Shown one piece after another: positions 35,391 to 45,289 of a DNA stretch of 64,000 nt. Each line of letters begins with the position of its first letter. The first letter of the stretch is position 1. The notes beneath the pieces are model-generated. The model was given only the letters and a program-made list of their open reading frames with translations. It was not told the DNA's origin and made no database searches. The position numbers were made by a program, and so were the translations under genes. Source of the DNA: Psococerastis gibbosa (Eukaryota > Arthropoda > Insecta > Psocodea > Psocidae); contig OZ020490.1 of assembly GCA_963971405.1 (NCBI GenBank), forward strand, positions 9,534,874 through 9,598,873, given 5' to 3'.

Positions 35391-36574
35391 GTCTAGGCAT
35401 GGAATACGTGTAAATAGTTACTATGCATAAAACCCACTGAACGGGACTGATACAAATGTCGATATGAAGCATTCAGTATCGGTCTATGCTGCCCACCCCT
35501 GAAATAAATAAATAAATACATAAATAATAAATAAATATATATTTCTGTCAAATTATACAATACAAGTGATTGACAAGAAATTATAAAAGTAAAATCGTCA
35601 AAATATAGTCAAAATCAAGTAGTTGTGTCAATGTCATTGTGCTAGTTCTTCAGTGACAGTGTAGAAAGCTTCCTCTAAGAGATGGTTTCTAAGCAATTTA
35701 GGGCATTTCCCGCCGCTCTCAGTTCAATCGGGAGTTTTTTAAGATAGGCGAAACCTTGTAGTATAGGATCCAGTCGCTCACACTTGGCTGTGCGTGGCGC
35801 TGGCCTTACAAGGTCTCCCCGTTGCCTCATGTATGGGTGTCCCCGTTTTGTTTAAATGCCCCCCACACCTCAGGCTTTAAGATTTGTCTATTTGAGTTAA
35901 CAAAAACATGAAGCTGTACACAAACATAAAAGAATAACTAATCCGGGAATACGTGTAAAAAATTATTAAATAACCCCCACTGCAGAATATCTAGACTATT
36001 TTTGAAGCAGAGGCTCAGCCTATATAAAATGTGTTTACGTTTGAGAACATTGTAATAATAATTTTAATTTCCTTCACAATAATTCAGTCGTCCATTTTTT
36101 ACCAAAAGTTTCGAAAGTCTTAGGCTTAACCTTTAACAATAAGAAACCCCTACAGACAATATTCCTACGGTTAATGGCTTCTTCATAAAGCCCCTATTAC
36201 CACAATAGTTCAGAAAAAAATCATCTCTAAAAGACAGATATAAAAGAACCAAAAGAATAAAGGTTTCAAAAAATGAAGAACATTGTTTGCTATCTGAAGA
36301 ACTACTTTCGTGAAATTCTCGACTTCCGTTCAAGTTCAAATATCTGAGATTCCATCGACTTTAACCGTAAACACTGTCTGTACATCCAATACAATTTTAA
36401 CTTTGTGTTCTTTAGACATATCAGATTTTGGGGCAGAATTTCGATAAACGATACATCTACAATCGATTCTATTGAGTCCTGTGAGTGCAAAGGCAATTGA
36501 ATAAGAGTATTATATATACATCCCTTACGGAGCACCTTGAGTTCTATATAATGTAGGGGAGATAGGGCTTTCGA
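35391..36574. other. No gene recognised
   Basis: Contains an AATA-rich simple stretch (35505-35545). The rest is noncoding by eye. Confidence 0.4.
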
Positions 36575-36790
36575 AGACTCGTATCTGTACTTGGAATTAA
36601 GTTATGCTTTCGCCTGCTTCATTACGTCAATGGTAAACTTGTCGCAGGTTGTCCATTATCGCTTGTAGCAGGTGAAGGTAGACATTGAGGACGTATACCA
36701 GTTTGCCAATGGCCAAAAGTGCATACAGAAACAATACAAATAATGTCCGAAATCCATGGGGGTCGTTGGCATTGGACAAGGGACAAGGCA
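36575..36790 (+). repeat. Repeat G copy 3
   Basis: CTCGTATCTGTACTTGG ... GAGGACGTATACCAGTTTGC ... CCGAAATCCATGGGGGTCG, as at 4935 and 9806. Confidence 0.5.
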
Positions 36791-36984
36791 TTCGGCGAAC
36801 CAATATATTTTTTTATTCCTGGTGCCGCCACGTACCTTTTATTTTCAAATGGTTGGTCATAAGAGACGTGACATATCAGGATGCAAAAAATATTGAATAC
36901 TTAAATCAGCTCCTATATGGAACTCTAAGAGCACCCTTTACCATAAGCTAGTAATAAGTAATATAATCGTTAATTAATTGTTAA

Positions 36985-37353
36985 GAATGTACGTCCCGTA
37001 GGAAATTATAAGCCCGAAATGTAATACTTCCTATTTTTTATTTAATCAACTAAGCTAGTTATTAAAATATTGGTTCATTTAAGTTGTAGAAGACTACTTT
37101 ATGCATCATAATATAATAGGGTACTATTAATTTTAGGTTTTGTAGTTTATTCATAGTATCTATTTTGAGCCCTCAACAATTTTTATGAAGAAGCTACGGT
37201 ACAAAAAATTAAAAAAACCCTATTAAATGATGCATGAAGTAGTTTTCTAGAACTTAAATGAGCCAAATCTTTAATATCTTGCTTAAAGTTAATTAAATAA
37301 AAATTAAGAAGCCTGTAAAAACAACGGATTTTGGGCTACTTACGCCTACACTC
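36985..37353. mobile_element. TTAA-type foldback MITE, copy D (diverged)
   Basis: Left TTAA then GAATGTACGTCCCGTAGG; right CTTACGCCTACACTC then TTTA. The arms share TTGTAGAAGACTACTTTATG-like blocks with the other copies. Confidence 0.6.
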
Positions 37354-37357
37354 TTTA

Positions 37358-37603
37358 GGGTTTCCACCGACCTCTCATTGCAGAATGCAAATGACATTGA
37401 CGGAAATTTGAATTTTTCTTTTTATAGAAATCTATTAAAATGTTTGTACTCAACATATCCCATGACGCCATTTTTTAATTTTAGTTTGTTTGTTTGTGAT
37501 TTTACTCTATAATCATTGATTAATTTTAACTATGGCATAGAGTAAATCAAAAATTTCCGTCAATGTCATTTGCATTCTGCAATGAGAGGTCCGTGGAAAC
37601 CCC
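37358..37603. mobile_element. MITE with ~50-bp inverted repeats
   Basis: GGGTTTCCACCGACCTCTCA at the left and TGAGAGGTCCGTGGAAACCC at the right. The arms continue through GCAGAATGCAAATGACATTG. The sub-terminal GACGGAAATTT block resembles the Harbinger-like MITE at 24203. The target duplication is not clear. Confidence 0.65.
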
Positions 37604-38574
37604 ACTTTAGAACAATATACTAATAGAAATATAATAATAGGAATGTTTTTATTGTAGGCCCCCTTAACTTCAGGTGTGCGGAGTACCTACTAAGCCGAAC
37701 AAATCGGAGCCTACTACACACTTTTTTCGACAAAGTCGATTTTCATAGGAAATATTAATAGTGTAGAACCATAAACAATAACCAATAAATTAGCACAAAT
37801 GCTTCTCTACACTTGTTTTGCATTTTATTATTGTTTGTTATATTATTATCTTATTTGATTCTTCTTTTTTTTAATAATAATCATAACGCAACGCCCTTTG
37901 GGGCTTACGCGTTGTATGTTTATGTGTTGCAATGCTGTGGTTTTGAATGGGGTTGATGTGGTGTGCACTATTGCTTTTTTTGGCAAACTGCTATAAGCAC
38001 GCTGGACTTGATTCTTGTCTTATCATTAAATTTATTGTTTTAAAGATTGTAGATTTTAAATTTATTATATTTCACTTTACCTTTTGTAAGAGGGGGCCCA
38101 GCACGAGACTTGTCCTATGGTCTCCCCTTTCAAATGTAATTAAATTGTGATTGTATTGTACTTGAAGAAAAAATAGAAATTATTATTATTACACTTATGC
38201 ACATAGGCTTCACTTACTTTCAGTGTATACGCGTAATAATCCTTGATGAAAAAAAGGCGGGAAGAGTTGATGAATTATGTATTAGAGGAGAGATTTACTT
38301 GGCTGGAATTTTCCCGCTTTCTCCCCGATCTACCCTATTCACGGCAGTCACCTATTGTCCTATAAATGGCTCTCTAATGGAGCCGGGGCGAATGGGCCCT
38401 GGCACTGTACGTGCGTGACGAAGAGGAATGCCTAAGCTAAATGGGAGCATACACTTAATTGGGATTTGTATTTTTTTATAAAAGTTTTTTTTTAAGCGAA
38501 AACTTTAGTAATAATGGGTTAAGTGTGTTGGGGTTAACGGAATAACGGATAATATCGGGAATAAATAATAAAAT
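37604..38574. other. No gene recognised; possible LINE 3' UTR
   Basis: Sequence around 37885-38190 (GCAACGCCCTTTGGGGCTTA ... ATTGTATTGTACTTG ... TTATTATTATT) resembles the 3' end of a LINE with a microsatellite tail, but no ORF2 residue motif could be confirmed. Confidence 0.3.
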
Positions 38575-38578
38575 GAGG

Positions 38579-38965
38579 TGTGGGGACCACTTAGTCCCAC
38601 ATGTGTAATAACCAGTCTGCTTCCAGCTTCACCTTTTTCCCGGTAGATGGCGCTGTTCACATTCAGATAATTCAATATTCCTCAATCTTCCTTTTACGTA
38701 TTTATTTCTCTTATTCAATAATATCTTTAATCTACCCTCTGTGTCTCACCAGCTCCTTTAGCTGTGGACACAGAGTTGGTTTTTCTATATGGAAGCAGGC
38801 TGGATCAAATTCAATATTAATTGTAAGCATGTATCGTTCTCGTCTCACAGCTCATATTGTAACCACTGTGTGTTAAATTACTCTAACTTGAGTCGAAGCA
38901 CTGCAATACAAACCAATTCAAGTCTACACTGCCTATTCAATTGCATCGTCCTTCGACAAGCTACA
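38579..38965 (+). repeat. 5' LTR
   Basis: 387 bp, TGTGGGGACC...GACAAGCTACA, starting TG and ending CA. Reading against the 3' LTR I found no difference. Promoter and poly(A) signals must lie here, but I could not assign a TATA box with confidence. Confidence 0.92.
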
Positions 38966-38966
38966 T

Positions 38967-38980
38967 TGGTGACCCTCGAC
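38967..38980 (+). promoter_or_regulatory. Primer-binding site, tRNA-Trp-like
   Basis: TGGTGACCCTCGAC follows the 5' LTR after one T. TGGTGACCCCGAC is the complement of the tRNA-Trp 3' end used by CsRn1-type elements. This copy has one extra or changed base. Confidence 0.6.
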
Positions 38981-38998
38981 AACGGAACAAGCAGCCTT

Positions 38999-39475
38999 CC
39001 AGATTCCAGTTCCAGCTCCAGTTGCAGCCAGTTCCAGTTCCAGCCAATTCCAGCTTCCAGCCAGTTCCAGTTCCAGCCAGCTCCAGTTCCAGCCAGCTCC
39101 AGTTCCAGCCAGCTCCAGTTCCAGCCAGTTCCAGTTCCAGTTCCAGCCAGCTCCAGTTCCAGCTTCCAGCCAGTTCCAGTTCCAGCCAGTTCCAGCTTCC
39201 AGCCAGTTCCAGCTTCCAGCCAGTTCCAGTTCCAGCCCGTTCCAGTTCCAGTTCCAGCCTCCAGAACGTCTCATCCGGCCATAGGCGGTGGAAACCACCC
39301 CGGAGCAGCTACATTCACCGCAGCAGCACAGCCACAACCTGCAAGATGCCGCAGACCACAGCCACAACCGCTACAGCTACAACCGCTACAGCTACGACCG
39401 CTACAGCTACAACCGCTACAGCTACAACCGCTACAGCTACAACCGCTACAGCTACAACTGCTACAGCCACAACAC
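38999..39475 (+). repeat. Tandem repeats in the gypsy leader
   Basis: 38999-39262 is built of TTCCAG/CCAGTTCCAG/CCAG units. 39361-39475 is about eight copies of the 15-mer CTACAGCTACAACCG. Both are open in several frames on both strands (Gln/Pro/Ser-rich, Thr/Ala-rich or Trp/Asn-rich readings). I take them as leader or N-terminal low-complexity sequence, not as separate genes. Confidence 0.75.
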
Positions 39476-40266
39476 CGACACCCACGGCTACAACCAAGAT
39501 GACAGGCCCTGCTAGTACGATGGCAGTCTCGGTCAAGCTTCCACCCTTCTGGACACAGTCGGCCAACCTGTCACCGGCACTGTGGTTCACTCAAGCGGAG
39601 GCTCAGTTCGCACTTGCTGGGGTCACAATGGAAACGACGAAATATTACCACGTCCTTTCAGCGCTCGACCAAAGTACCCTCAGCGAGATCTCAGATTTGT
39701 TAGCTGCCCCAGTACCAGTAAACCCATACACTGAGCTAAAAACGCAATTAATCCAACGAATGAGTCTTCCAGCAAGCAGTCGCATTCAGCTACTAATGTC
39801 GGAAGACATAGGGGACAAAACTCCCAGCTCTTTTCTCCGGAGACTGCGGGCCCTCGCAGAGAAAGCCATATCAGACTCGGTTTTACGCACCATTTGGACG
39901 TCTCGCCTCCCGCACGCTATACAATTGGCAATCATCGGTCATGATCACCTGTCACTAGGTGACGTCGCGAACCTCGCCGACAAGATGGCCACCATCAATT
40001 CAGCAACACGTGACCGGATTCTTGAGTGCACAATGGCCCCTGTGGACCTATTGAAGACGTTAACAGAGAACGTCGCGGCTCTACAGGCACAGTTCACCGA
40101 CAGATACGGACAACGTGCCACACAGCCACGGTTCCAGCGCCAGTTCCGTTCACCAGCGCCTAAACAAGACCCAACTTGGTGTTTTTACCACCAAACCTAT
40201 GGGAGGAAGGCCAGAAAGTGCCAGCAGCCATGCAGATTTCCGAAAAACGACGATCGCAGCCAGTAA
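39346..40266 (+). CDS. gag: Gag polyprotein of the gypsy/CsRn1 element
   Basis: Structural capsid/nucleocapsid protein that packages the element RNA in cytoplasmic particles. The first in-frame ATG after the leader is at 39346. A second at 39499 ([18 protein letters not shown]) fits the usual start of CsRn1-type Gag better, because the 39346 start adds a Thr/Ala repeat. The capsid-like region carries [23 protein letters not shown] and [12 protein letters not shown]. The C-terminus has an unusual zinc finger, Cys-X2-His-X9-Cys-X3-Cys (40180-40233). CHCC instead of CCHC is diagnostic of CsRn1-like elements. Open frame extends upstream into the LTR through non-ATG codons. It ends at TAA 40264-40266, overlapping pol by about 100 bp in another frame. 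Confidence 0.85.
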   Translation: MPQTTATTATATTATATTATATTATATTATATTATATTATATTPTPTATTKMTGPASTMAVSVKLPPFWTQSANLSPALWFTQAEAQFALAGVTMETTKYYHVLSALDQSTLSEISDLLAAPVPVNPYTELKTQLIQRMSLPASSRIQLLMSEDIGDKTPSSFLRRLRALAEKAISDSVLRTIWTSRLPHAIQLAIIGHDHLSLGDVANLADKMATINSATRDRILECTMAPVDLLKTLTENVAALQAQFTDRYGQRATQPRFQRQFRSPAPKQDPTWCFYHQTYGRKARKCQQPCRFPKNDDRSQ

Positions 40267-43200
40267 AGGCAGGGCCTGCCTGCGCCACTACACACCTGCT
40301 TAAAACCTCACATCGCCTTCTTATCACGGACCCTTGCACCAAGATACGTTATCTCATTGACACAGGGTCCGACATCTGCGTTTTTCCACGTGCCCGTCTC
40401 AACCTACCACTCCGTCGTACTCAACTCGAGCTGACTGCCGCCAATGGCACAATCATCAATACGTACGGAACAACAGCTCAACAACTGGACCTGGGATTAC
40501 GACGCAGTTTCCGTTGGAATTTCATCATTGCCGATGTCACGCAACCCATCATCGGTGCAGACTTTCTCGCAGCCTCTAATTTGCTGGTGGATCTCCAGAA
40601 CTCAAAGCTGATCGACGGGACAACGCATCGCAAGGCGAACCTGTGTCAAAGCCCCTCCAAGCAACCTAGCGTTTCTACCTTAACAATACCGCACAGTACC
40701 CCGGCCAGTCTAAAAGTAATAATTGAGGAGTTTAGCGACCTCACGCGGCCGAGACAACCCACAGACCAGGTCAAACACTCCACGGTCCACTACATTAGAA
40801 CGACAGACGGACCTCCCGTCTCCGCTCGCCCACGCCGGTTGGCCCCGGACAAGTTTATTATCGCCAAAAAGGAGTTCAACGACATGATCCAGACCGGCGT
40901 ATGTCGTCCGTCCGACAGCCCATGGGCCTCACCATTACACCTAGTACCTAAAAGCGACCATTCATGGCGCCCATGCGGGGACTACAGACGGCTCAATGCT
41001 CGAACAATTCCTGACGCGTACCCAGTCCGCCACATCGCAGATTTCAGTGCAGAATTGCGAGGAAAAACCGTATTCAGCAAAATAGACCTGGTCAAAGCAT
41101 TCACCCAGATACCAGTTTCCAATGGTGACATTCCAAAGACAGCAATAAATACTCCGTTCGGCCTTTTCGAATTCCCATTCATGACATTCGGTCTTCGCAA
41201 TGCTGCTCAAACCTTCCAACGCTTCATGGATAACATCCTACGCGACCTCCCGTGGGCATATTCATACATCGACGACGTACTGGTTGCATCGAGTGATAAG
41301 CAGGAGCACGAATCACACCTACGTCAACTCTTCCAACGATTCCGAGAATATGGCCTGGTCATTAATCCTAGCAAGTGTACCCTCGGCGTTGGGTCAATCA
41401 GCTTTCTTGGTTACCTCGTGTCAGCAGAAGGCACACAAGCCCTACCAGACAGGGTAAAGGCACTCACTGAATACCCTCTTCCAAAGACATTCAAAGATCT
41501 ACGCCGTTTCCTTGGCATGATTAACTACTACCGCCGGTTCCTACCAAATGCAGCCAACGAACAAGCACCACTCAACACGTTGTTATCTGGAGACAAGGTA
41601 AAAGGGAACGCTACGATACCATGGACAACAAAGCTTACCGAAGCTTTCAGCTCATGCAAACACAGTCTGGCACGCATCACCCTACTCGCGCATCCAGATC
41701 ATACGGCTCCGATTGCACTAGTCACAGATGCATCAGACACCAGTATCGGAGCTACAGTCCAACAACGGATCAACGATCATTGGCAGCCGTTGGCATTCTT
41801 CTCGCAGAAACTTAAAGAAAACCAACGAACATGGTCCGCCTACGATCGCGAATTGCTTGCGGTACACGACGCCATTCGTCATTTCCGATACTTGCTAGAA
41901 GCGCGCGCTTTTGTCGTATATACCGATCACAAACCGTTGACGCACGCTTTTCAGAATCCAAAAACAAGTTGCTCACCTCGCCAAATGCGGCAAATGGAAT
42001 TCGTCTCTCAATTCACCACGGACATCCAATACATCGCTGGGCAGGACAACTTGGCCGCTGATGCATTCTCAAGAATCGAAGCAATCTCTACTCCCGTATC
42101 TCCTGAGCAACTTTCTTCTGCTCAGAAAGACGACAGAGAACTCAAAGAGCTTCGGTCCAGTAGAAAGACGTCCCTCATCCTCGTTGATGTTCCCATTCCG
42201 GGCTCTGATTCAGTCCTTACGTGCGATTCTAGTCAAGACATACAACGCCCATTTGTGCCCAAACCATTACGTCGACAACTTTTCGAGCACCTACACAGCC
42301 TACATCACCCAGGAATAGCAGCGTCTGCTAACCTGGTTGCCCAACGCTACATATGGCCTTCTATCCGTAAGGATTGCCGCGCTTGGGCTCGTCTGTGTGT
42401 CAACTGTCAATTGTCCAAGATACATCGACACACCCTCACTGCGATTGGAACCTTTACTCAGCCTGACCGACGGTTTCAGCACATACACCTCGACATTGTA
42501 GGCCCATTACCACCGTCGGAAGGCTACACGTATTTGTTAACACTCGTTGACCGTTTCACGCGATGGCCGGAAGCCGCTCCTATGGTGAACATCACCGCCG
42601 AAAACGTCGCCAGAACCCTCATTTCCTGCTGGATCAGCCGGTTTGGGTGCCCGGAGACAATTACTACAGATCGCGGCCGACAGTTTGAGAGCCATTTGTT
42701 TGCTGACCTGGCCCGATTATGCGGATTTCACCATGCACGGACTACCAGTTACCACCCTGCATCCAACGGCATGGTAGAGCGTATGCACCGCTCACTCAAA
42801 GCCTCCATTATGTGTCATGCCAATGACAAATGGACGGAAGCCCTTCCGCTAGTTTTACTGGGCATGCGCGCCACTCTTAAGAAAGATCTTCAAGCTTCTC
42901 CAGCAGATCTGGTCTATGGTGAACCATTAAAACTACCAGGACAGATGCTGACAACTCCTCCTTCAAATCAGAGTCCGGCGGACACTCTCATCTCACTTCG
43001 AAGGAAATTCGACTCACTACGCCCCACTCGCGTCAAGAGACACGGGGCTCATCAAACATTCATCCCACAAGACCTTGCCAAGGCCACGCACGTTTTCGTG
43101 AGACAAGACCACGTCCGTGCTTCCCTCGAACGTCCTTATGCGGGACCATTCCCTGTGTTAAGTCGCACCGACAAAACAGTTACGATTTCAAGCCGCGGTC

Positions 43201-43439
43201 GTGCGGTTACTGTGTCAATGGACAGGGTCAAGCCGGCCTACATTAATGCCAGTACAGACGAACCGTCTCACCAGTCTACGATCAACCCCCCGCATCAGCA
43301 TCCTGCTCAAGATAAACCTCAGGAGAAGGTCTCCTCACCACTTCCTGCCACTGACGTCGTGCCGACACCACCGACTCGCACCACTCGCTCAGGTCGTCAC
43401 GTCCACGTTCCACGACATTTCTCCGACTTCCAGTCTTAG
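40164..43439 (+). CDS. pol: Pol polyprotein (PR-RT-RNase H-IN)
   Basis: Enzymatic polyprotein that copies and integrates the element. The frame opens at 40164 after a TAA, with no obvious ATG, and lies -1 relative to gag, so expression probably needs a -1 frameshift. Visible motifs in order: aspartic protease LIDTGSD (about 40353), reverse transcriptase ending in YIDDVLVAS (about 41265), RNase [12 protein letters not shown] (about 41721), and the integrase HHCC zinc finger with HLHSLHHPG and LCVNCQ (about 42285-42410). The integrase core follows with Asp in HLDIVGP (42492), Asp in TTDRGRQF (42669) and Glu in GMVERMHRS (42777); the last spacing is D-35-E. A GPY/F-like module YAGPFPVLS is at about 43137. 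No internal stop or frameshift was seen. The stop TAG at 43437-43439 runs into the polypurine tract. Confidence 0.95.
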   Translation, partial: TRPNLVFLPPNLWEEGQKVPAAMQISEKRRSQPVKAGPACATTHLLKTSHRLLITDPCTKIRYLIDTGSDICVFPRARLNLPLRRTQLELTAANGTIINTYGTTAQQLDLGLRRSFRWNFIIADVTQPIIGADFLAASNLLVDLQNSKLIDGTTHRKANLCQSPSKQPSVSTLTIPHSTPASLKVIIEEFSDLTRPRQPTDQVKHSTVHYIRTTDGPPVSARPRRLAPDKFIIAKKEFNDMIQTGVCRPSDSPWASPLHLVPKSDHSWRPCGDYRRLNARTIPDAYPVRHIADFSAELRGKTVFSKIDLVKAFTQIPVSNGDIPKTAINTPFGLFEFPFMTFGLRNAAQTFQRFMDNILRDLPWAYSYIDDVLVASSDKQEHESHLRQLFQRFREYGLVINPSKCTLGVGSISFLGYLVSAEGTQALPDRVKALTEYPLPKTFKDLRRFLGMINYYRRFLPNAANEQAPLNTLLSGDKVKGNATIPWTTKLTEAFSSCKHSLARITLLAHPDHTAPIALVTDASDTSIGATVQQRINDHWQPLAFFSQKLKENQRTWSAYDRELLAVHDAIRHFRYLLEARAFVVYTDHKPLTHAFQNPKTSCSPRQMRQMEFVSQFTTDIQYIAGQDNLAADAFSRIEAISTPVSPEQLSSAQKDDRELKELRSSRKTSLILVDVPIPGSDSVLTCDSSQDIQRPFVPKPLRRQLFEHLHSLHHPGIAASANLVAQRYIWPSIRKDCRAWARLCVNCQLSKIHRHTLTAIGTFTQPDRRFQHIHLDIVGPLPPSEGYTYLLTLVDRFTRWPEAAPMVNITAENVARTLISCWISRFGCPETITTDRGRQFESHLFADLARLCGFHHARTTSYHPASNGMVERMHRSLKASIMCHANDKWTEALPLVLLGMRATLKKDLQASPADLVYGEPLKLPGQMLTTPPSNQSPADTLISLRRKFDSLRPTRVKRHGAHQTFIPQDLAKATHVFVRQDHVRASLERPYAGPFPVLSRTDKTVTISSRGRAVTVSMDRVKPAYINASTDEPSHQSTINPPHQHPAQDKPQEKVSSPLPATDVVPTPPTRTTRSGRHVHVPRHFSDFQS

Positions 43440-43450
43440 GAGGGGGGTAA
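43438..43450 (+). promoter_or_regulatory. Polypurine tract
   Basis: AGGAGGGGGGTAA directly precedes the 3' LTR and overlaps the pol stop codon. It primes plus-strand DNA synthesis in LTR elements. Confidence 0.8.
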
Positions 43451-43837
43451 TGTGGGGACCACTTAGTCCCACATGTGTAATAACCAGTCTGCTTCCAGCT
43501 TCACCTTTTTCCCGGTAGATGGCGCTGTTCACATTCAGATAATTCAATATTCCTCAATCTTCCTTTTACGTATTTATTTCTCTTATTCAATAATATCTTT
43601 AATCTACCCTCTGTGTCTCACCAGCTCCTTTAGCTGTGGACACAGAGTTGGTTTTTCTATATGGAAGCAGGCTGGATCAAATTCAATATTAATTGTAAGC
43701 ATGTATCGTTCTCGTCTCACAGCTCATATTGTAACCACTGTGTGTTAAATTACTCTAACTTGAGTCGAAGCACTGCAATACAAACCAATTCAAGTCTACA
43801 CTGCCTATTCAATTGCATCGTCCTTCGACAAGCTACA
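43451..43837 (+). repeat. 3' LTR
   Basis: 387 bp, the same sequence as the 5' LTR as far as I can read. Followed by the GAGG duplication at 43838-43841. Confidence 0.92.
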
Positions 43838-43895
43838 GAGGGTTAATTGCAAGAGTGGGGCCAAAATTCACTCATATGGAAATAAAGACAATTTT
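43838..43895 (+). mobile_element. Retroposon 3' end adjoining the LTR
   Basis: GTTAATTGCAAGAGTGGGGC ... AATAAAGACAATTTT, a copy of the 3'-end repeat also at 59313. The LTR element integrated at its edge. Confidence 0.4.
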
Positions 43896-43902
43896 TTTTT
43901 AA

Positions 43903-44060
43903 AGGTTAATCGCACAGAAACAATTGAATGAATTTATCCGATTGACCTCTTCAGTCGCCTCTGTAGGTTACTACCAGTGTTGAGTTACGACACGTCTCCG
44001 ATCGCACGGCGTGTAAAGCAAGCAAGCAAGCACGTTACCATCTGGCGATCGAAGTCTTAC
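43903..44060 (-). mobile_element. SINE3 copy
   Basis: A minus-strand copy with AGATGGTAACGTGCTTGC and GGAGACGTGTCGTAACTC, as at 63660. Confidence 0.5.
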
Positions 44061-44485
44061 TTTCTTTCTGTTTTTAATATTCTCCACATTCACCTTTTAA
44101 TACTTAGTCATAGTAAAAACTAAAATATCATTGTCAAGTATTACTAAAAATATATAGCCTATATCAAAGCCTTTTTATTTTTATACATATGACTTATAAA
44201 CTGTAGGCTATTTAGTATTTTCGCGCCAAAAATATTTTTTGAATCCTGGAGCCAACTGTTTCGTCTATTCAAAGGCTGGCTTAGTAGACGTCGCGGGTGG
44301 CCCCGGAAATTAAAAAAAAAATGGCGGGGAGCGTCACATCACTCCATAGTCATTGAACAGGGGAAGGGGGTGACGATTCGCAAGTGGGGGCTACCCATCA
44401 TCAGGCATAGTCGTGAAAAGGACTGATATCTGGACGATAGACTCATTGCTCTTGTATGCTACTCTGAATTATTGAGTAAATCCGA

Positions 44486-44552
44486 TCCCCTTGAGGATTC
44501 GAACTATCGTACTCCCGATTGAACTACCGTTCTCTCCTATATAGAACTCAAC
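44486..44552 (-). mobile_element. tRNA-like sequence (SINE head or relic)
   Basis: On the minus strand GGAGAGAACGGTAGTTCAAT and TAGTTCGAATCCTC resemble A and B boxes. Acceptor-stem pairing was not convincing, so it is not called a tRNA gene. Confidence 0.35.
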
Positions 44553-44566
44553 GTGTACACTTCAAC

Positions 44567-44735
44567 TTCAGAAGCTGCTGAGTCGGAGCCTGTAACTAAA
44601 GGTTGTTGGTTCGAGTCCCACACTAAATACATTGTATAGCTGTGTTTCGGACGACATGTAAAGCAGGCGGTCCCGGTCTATCCTAGTTTCGCATAAGAGA
44701 GGGCTATACAGTATATCTCTAACTCCGCTACGTAA
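44567..44735 (+). mobile_element. SINE1 copy
   Basis: GGTTGTTGGTTCGAGTCCCA, GCAGGCGGTCCCGG, CTAACTCCGCTA landmarks. The tail is missing. Confidence 0.6.
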
Positions 44736-44994
44736 TGGACATTGGCCAATTTTTATGTGAAACTTATTTTCACTTATTATCAATTTATCATCCGCATAAT
44801 ATGCCTACGAGTATACTGTACGATATGCTGGCCAAAACAGAAGGAAGGCTGTGGATAAACTTTGGAACAAAGAAAAAGAACAATAAACAAGAGCTAAACT
44901 TTTAAATGCTTACGCCAGGTCCCACGATTGTTTGCAAAGTCTCGGCAGGGAGTGCTGGATGGCCTCGCCTGGTAACAGTGACAGTGTGACAGTG

Positions 44995-45222
44995 CAGTGG
45001 CGGCGCTAGAAATTTTAAGGCGGGGGGCCATGGAGGGGCATGACTTCTATCTGGGGGTCCAATGAAAAAAGAAAACACTTTTCATTGGGAGTAGGTATAC
45101 CGTTCAATAATACTGCAATTTAACAAGATGTAAAATATCTCAAAACTGGGGGGCCCGGAGGGGCCGGAGAAACTGTTGGGGGGGGGCAGGCCCCCTCGGG
45201 CACCCCCGTAGCGCCGCTACTG
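44995..45222. mobile_element. hAT MITE, perfect 8-bp TSD
   Basis: Terminal inverted repeats CAGTGGCGGCGCTAG and GTAGCGCCGCTACTG, G/C tracts inside, and TGACAGTG on both sides (44987-44994 and 45223-45230). It sits 67 bp past the stop codon of the secreted-protein gene at 45290, perhaps in its 3' UTR. Confidence 0.85.
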
Positions 45223-45289
45223 TGACAGTGACCCTTAAAATATCGTTGGAACAAAAGGCGTAGTACTAAAAAAATCCAATAATTAATTA

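Larger units (their letters stand above)
38579..43837 (+). mobile_element. Complete Ty3/Gypsy LTR retrotransposon, CsRn1-like
   Basis: A 5,259-bp element with two 387-bp LTRs, primer-binding site, gag, pol and polypurine tract. GAGG stands on both sides (38575-38578 and 43838-43841), a 4-bp target duplication. The domain order protease-RT-RNase H-integrase is that of Ty3/Gypsy (Metaviridae). The CHCC zinc finger at the end of Gag and a primer site resembling the 3' end of tRNA-Trp are known traits of the CsRn1 lineage. No envelope-like ORF is present. By eye the two LTRs are identical, so the insertion is young and possibly still active. Confidence 0.92.

Noticed and set aside
38933..39367. 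Antisense 144-aa Trp/Asn-rich open frame, and 39315-39590 Val/Ala-rich frame
   Set aside because: They are mirror readings of the CCAGTTCCAG and CTACAGCTACAACCG tandem repeats in the gypsy leader; repeat DNA without stops, no domain.
40962..42488. Several open frames of 60-85 aa overlapping pol on both strands
   Set aside because: Shadows of the pol frame, which carries all recognised catalytic motifs.
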